Source: Dysgonomonas sp. (GTDB lineage Bacteria > Bacteroidota > Bacteroidia > Bacteroidales > Dysgonomonadaceae). From it: DNA of 7,345 nt. Positions 5,123 to 7,345 of this stretch are shown piece by piece (position 1 is the first letter of the stretch; every line of letters starts with the position of its first letter). Location: contig JASLEN010000438.1 of NCBI GenBank assembly GCA_030151105.1, positions 1-7,345 on the forward strand, written 5' to 3'. The notes under the pieces were generated by a model that was given only the letters and a program-made list of their open reading frames with translations, did not search any database and was not told the origin of the DNA. The position numbers and the translations under genes are program-made.

Positions 5123-7345
5123 TCACTCCTCTTTTATAGCAGGCTGTTTATTCACAATCATTGGCAACGAATCAGCTTTATTCTTAGGAATACTATCATT
5201 CTTTGCAGCATCTACTTCGGTTCTTCTTTTGCGTTCCTCATGTGAGCTATAAGGAGCTTCTGCATCCTTCATATTTAGAGAATCTTGCCTTTGTCTTACT
5301 CTACGGATAGAGTCATATGCAACCCTATTCCATTGTCCTCTCCTTCGTCTGAAAGAACGGAACAAGTCCTTTAAGGTTTGTCCATCTCTAGTATAAACAA
5401 GTCCTAAGCCTTGTGTGGTAGGTGCTGTTTTATAATACTGATCGTTTGTATGACTATAAGCTTTCAACGTCCAGATGGAGTTTAAGAGATACTCTACATC
5501 AAAATCTCCGATAAAAGAATCGTTTGATGCTCCAATATTATCTTGACGATAACCCACATTGGCATGGAGTTTCAGTTTATCATTGAGCAAACTAGTAGAA
5601 GCACTCACACTTTTATCCTGATCCGTAACCTCAGCACCAAGCTCCCATTTATCCCCTAGTATACTACCAAAGGCTGTATTCAATCCCATAGATAGGGCGC
5701 TAGATGCTAGACCTTGCCACATATTATCTGTAAAGTTGGCTCCACTACTACCTGTGCTAGAGTGGAATGAGCCTGTGGCAATAAGGTATGCAAATTGACG
5801 AATACGAATTTCATCCGTATTGACTAGACTTCGCACTTTACGTTCCTGATCATCGGTTGCGTTGTGTAGAGCAATATCGTATTTCAAATCCATCTTGTTG
5901 ATGTTTCCAGCAATACCTAATAGACAATCTACTTGTACACGAGGAGACGAAGTATCCTGATCGAAACTCTGATCCAATGTCGTCAAGTTGGCTCTCACAC
6001 GGCGATAAGCTGTAATATCAAATTTAGTATTCAATGGATCACCTATAAACTGTAGCTTACTACCCTCTTTTATTTTGAACTCAAGTTTAGATATATGCTG
6101 CAAATTCAGTTGCACTGAACCATCCGTTACTTTATAGTCTCCATATACAGTCATGTGATCGGTCACTAGATCATAAGTAAAGTTGATCGTTCCATTTCCT
6201 TTTATGTTCATACGGTCTCCCGTCTGTGGATCTAAGACTACGCCCAACGCAATATCAGGGTTTACGTCCAGTTTCATCCTCAACTTAATAGGTATAGGTG
6301 GTGCTTCCTCCAAACGTTTTTTCTTTTTCTTGTCTTCTTTTGGCAATTTCTCAGGTGGAACATTAATATATACCACACTCTTATAATCTGTTGCTGAAGC
6401 TACCTGAGGAATGGTGACATTGATATTCGATTTCTTCCCATTTTTCAGTTGCATATTCATATCTATGCCCGCATCGCTCCCTTTGATATTTACAGTTCCC
6501 GAAGCAAATAATCGTCCATAGAAAAGGCTATCTGTACGGCTCTGAGTATTGAGCACCATCAAATTTTGAGCACGCATATCTAATGAATACTTCACATCCT
6601 TAAAGTTTCGATGGGTTATTTGAGCATTCACTATTCCCTTGTTGCCTTGACTATCCTTGAGTTCTAGATTTCTAAAACCAATTCTATCGGGAGTAATATC
6701 AATAGTATCGGAAATAAAGTAGGTGACATTGGTATAGTCTATTCCTATTTTAGCATTATTGAAGCCTAAGAAGCCTTCGGTAATAGGTTCATCAAATTTT
6801 CCTTTGATTGTGAAGTGACTACTAATATCACCTGAAATATCCGTCAACAAGCCCTCCATAAAAGGCTTGAGCCATGCAATGGAGAAACGCTCTATATCCA
6901 TATGCAAGTCTAACATCTCCTTGGCGGGATCGACAATCCCCTCCAAGTCCATCACATTTTTTCCATTACGCACTAAGTTTGACTCTAGTTTCATCCCCCC
7001 ACGTTCTTGATTCCAGCTAGTTTCTATATTCACAGTTCCTAGTGTATCTTTATAGAGAGTGATGTCTTTTATTTTCAAATCTTGCGTGTAGAGTTCAGGA
7101 GCATCTAGCAAGTTAGTGGCTAGTATATGTCCGTTTATCTCTGCATATATATCGTTGACGCTGACTGCTTGTAAGATATCTGCAATCTGAGCTTTGCTAA
7201 AATTAATCCGCAAACTATCTGACTTACTTGGAGATACAGTACCATTTACGTTCAGATACTTTTTACCATTGATTCCTATTCCGAGATTACTAATTTCGGT
7301 GCGATCTCCAGTATTAACAACCTCAGCAGGAAGTAGATTCATTGC
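5123..7345 (-). CDS. tamB: TamB-like (DUF490) envelope protein, C-terminal half
   Basis: The minus-strand frame is open from the window edge at 7345 to TGA at 5123, about 740 residues. TamB-family proteins are long beta-rich, AsmA-like/bridge proteins that span the periplasm from inner to outer membrane. They work with a TamA/BamA-type barrel or in phospholipid transport. The sequence shows the expected repeating amphipathic strands (for example KGNGTINFTYDLVTDHMTVYGDY, about residues 381-403 counted from the ATG at 7342). The conserved TamB C-terminal domain covers about 380-655, with IGDPLNTKFDITAYRRVRANL (433-453) and GLGLVYTRDGQTLKDLF (645-661). A lysine-rich insert KEDKKKKKRLEEAPP lies at 335-349. 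After the domain comes a charged tail of about 80 residues, including RSFRRRRGQW and ending KQPAIKEE; it is probably disordered. The ATG at 7342 is not the true start, because the frame continues upstream without a stop and full-length Bacteroidota homologues are roughly 1,400-1,700 residues. The gene converges on the SPFH operon. Confidence 0.9.
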   Translation of the reverse strand, partial: AMNLLPAEVVNTGDRTEISNLGIGINGKKYLNVNGTVSPSKSDSLRINFSKAQIADILQAVSVNDIYAEINGHILATNLLDAPELYTQDLKIKDITLYKDTLGTVNIETSWNQERGGMKLESNLVRNGKNVMDLEGIVDPAKEMLDLHMDIERFSIAWLKPFMEGLLTDISGDISSHFTIKGKFDEPITEGFLGFNNAKIGIDYTNVTYFISDTIDITPDRIGFRNLELKDSQGNKGIVNAQITHRNFKDVKYSLDMRAQNLMVLNTQSRTDSLFYGRLFASGTVNIKGSDAGIDMNMQLKNGKKSNINVTIPQVASATDYKSVVYINVPPEKLPKEDKKKKKRLEEAPPIPIKLRMKLDVNPDIALGVVLDPQTGDRMNIKGNGTINFTYDLVTDHMTVYGDYKVTDGSVQLNLQHISKLEFKIKEGSKLQFIGDPLNTKFDITAYRRVRANLTTLDQSFDQDTSSPRVQVDCLLGIAGNINKMDLKYDIALHNATDDQERKVRSLVNTDEIRIRQFAYLIATGSFHSSTGSSGANFTDNMWQGLASSALSMGLNTAFGSILGDKWELGAEVTDQDKSVSASTSLLNDKLKLHANVGYRQDNIGASNDSFIGDFDVEYLLNSIWTLKAYSHTNDQYYKTAPTTQGLGLVYTRDGQTLKDLFRSFRRRRGQWNRVAYDSIRRVRQRQDSLNMKDAEAPYSSHEERKRRTEVDAAKNDSIPKNKADSLPMIVNKQPAIKEE

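Noticed and set aside
6183..6386. Plus-strand frame of 67 codons within the tamB-like gene
   Set aside because: It is antisense to a well-supported coding region, and its Phe/Ser-rich run is the complement of the lysine-rich stretch.
7340..7342. ATG at 7342 as the start of the tamB-like gene
   Set aside because: The frame continues upstream to the window edge without a stop, the residues are mid-domain rather than a signal anchor, and family members are about twice as long.

Overview
The window looks like chromosomal DNA of a member of the Bacteroidota, most likely Bacteroidales. The reasons are an AT-rich composition, almost no Shine-Dalgarno sequences, several matches to the Bacteroidetes -7 promoter element TAnnTTTG, an SPFH protein fused to a GYF_2 domain, and a TamB homologue of the kind seen in this phylum. 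I cannot name the genus from the sequence alone.

Layout. Positions 1-1229 (minus) hold most of ffh, the GTPase of the signal recognition particle; its last residues lie outside the window. Positions 1230-2172 form a small accessory island. It contains an orphan gene (1471-2007, minus) for a helix-turn-helix protein resembling phage terminase small subunits, and it is bordered by unusual 9-bp-periodic repeats (GTAACGAAA-type units) at 1330-1363 and 1434-1467. A third, inverted cluster of the same type is built into the gene's own 3' end. A further inverted copy of the core lies on the far side at 2120-2129, so the whole may be a small mobile or selfish element of about 0.8 kb.

Positions 2173-2652 (plus) encode an unrecognised small membrane protein with its own candidate promoter and terminator. 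Positions 2783-5118 form a compact two-gene operon with a good Bacteroidetes promoter and a 15-bp perfect hairpin terminator. The first gene is a YdjI-like SPFH protein with a C-terminal GYF_2 domain. The second is a membrane-anchored protein with two four-cysteine zinc ribbons. Together they resemble the SPFH plus zinc-ribbon partners of phage-shock/membrane-stress modules such as Bacillus ydjFGHI, but no PspA gene is visible here.

Positions 5123-7345 (minus) are the C-terminal half of a TamB-like (DUF490) envelope protein, convergent with the operon and sharing its terminator. The window is therefore dominated by protein targeting and envelope functions (Ffh, TamB, SPFH module). The least explained element is the orphan terminase-like gene and its iteron-like repeats.
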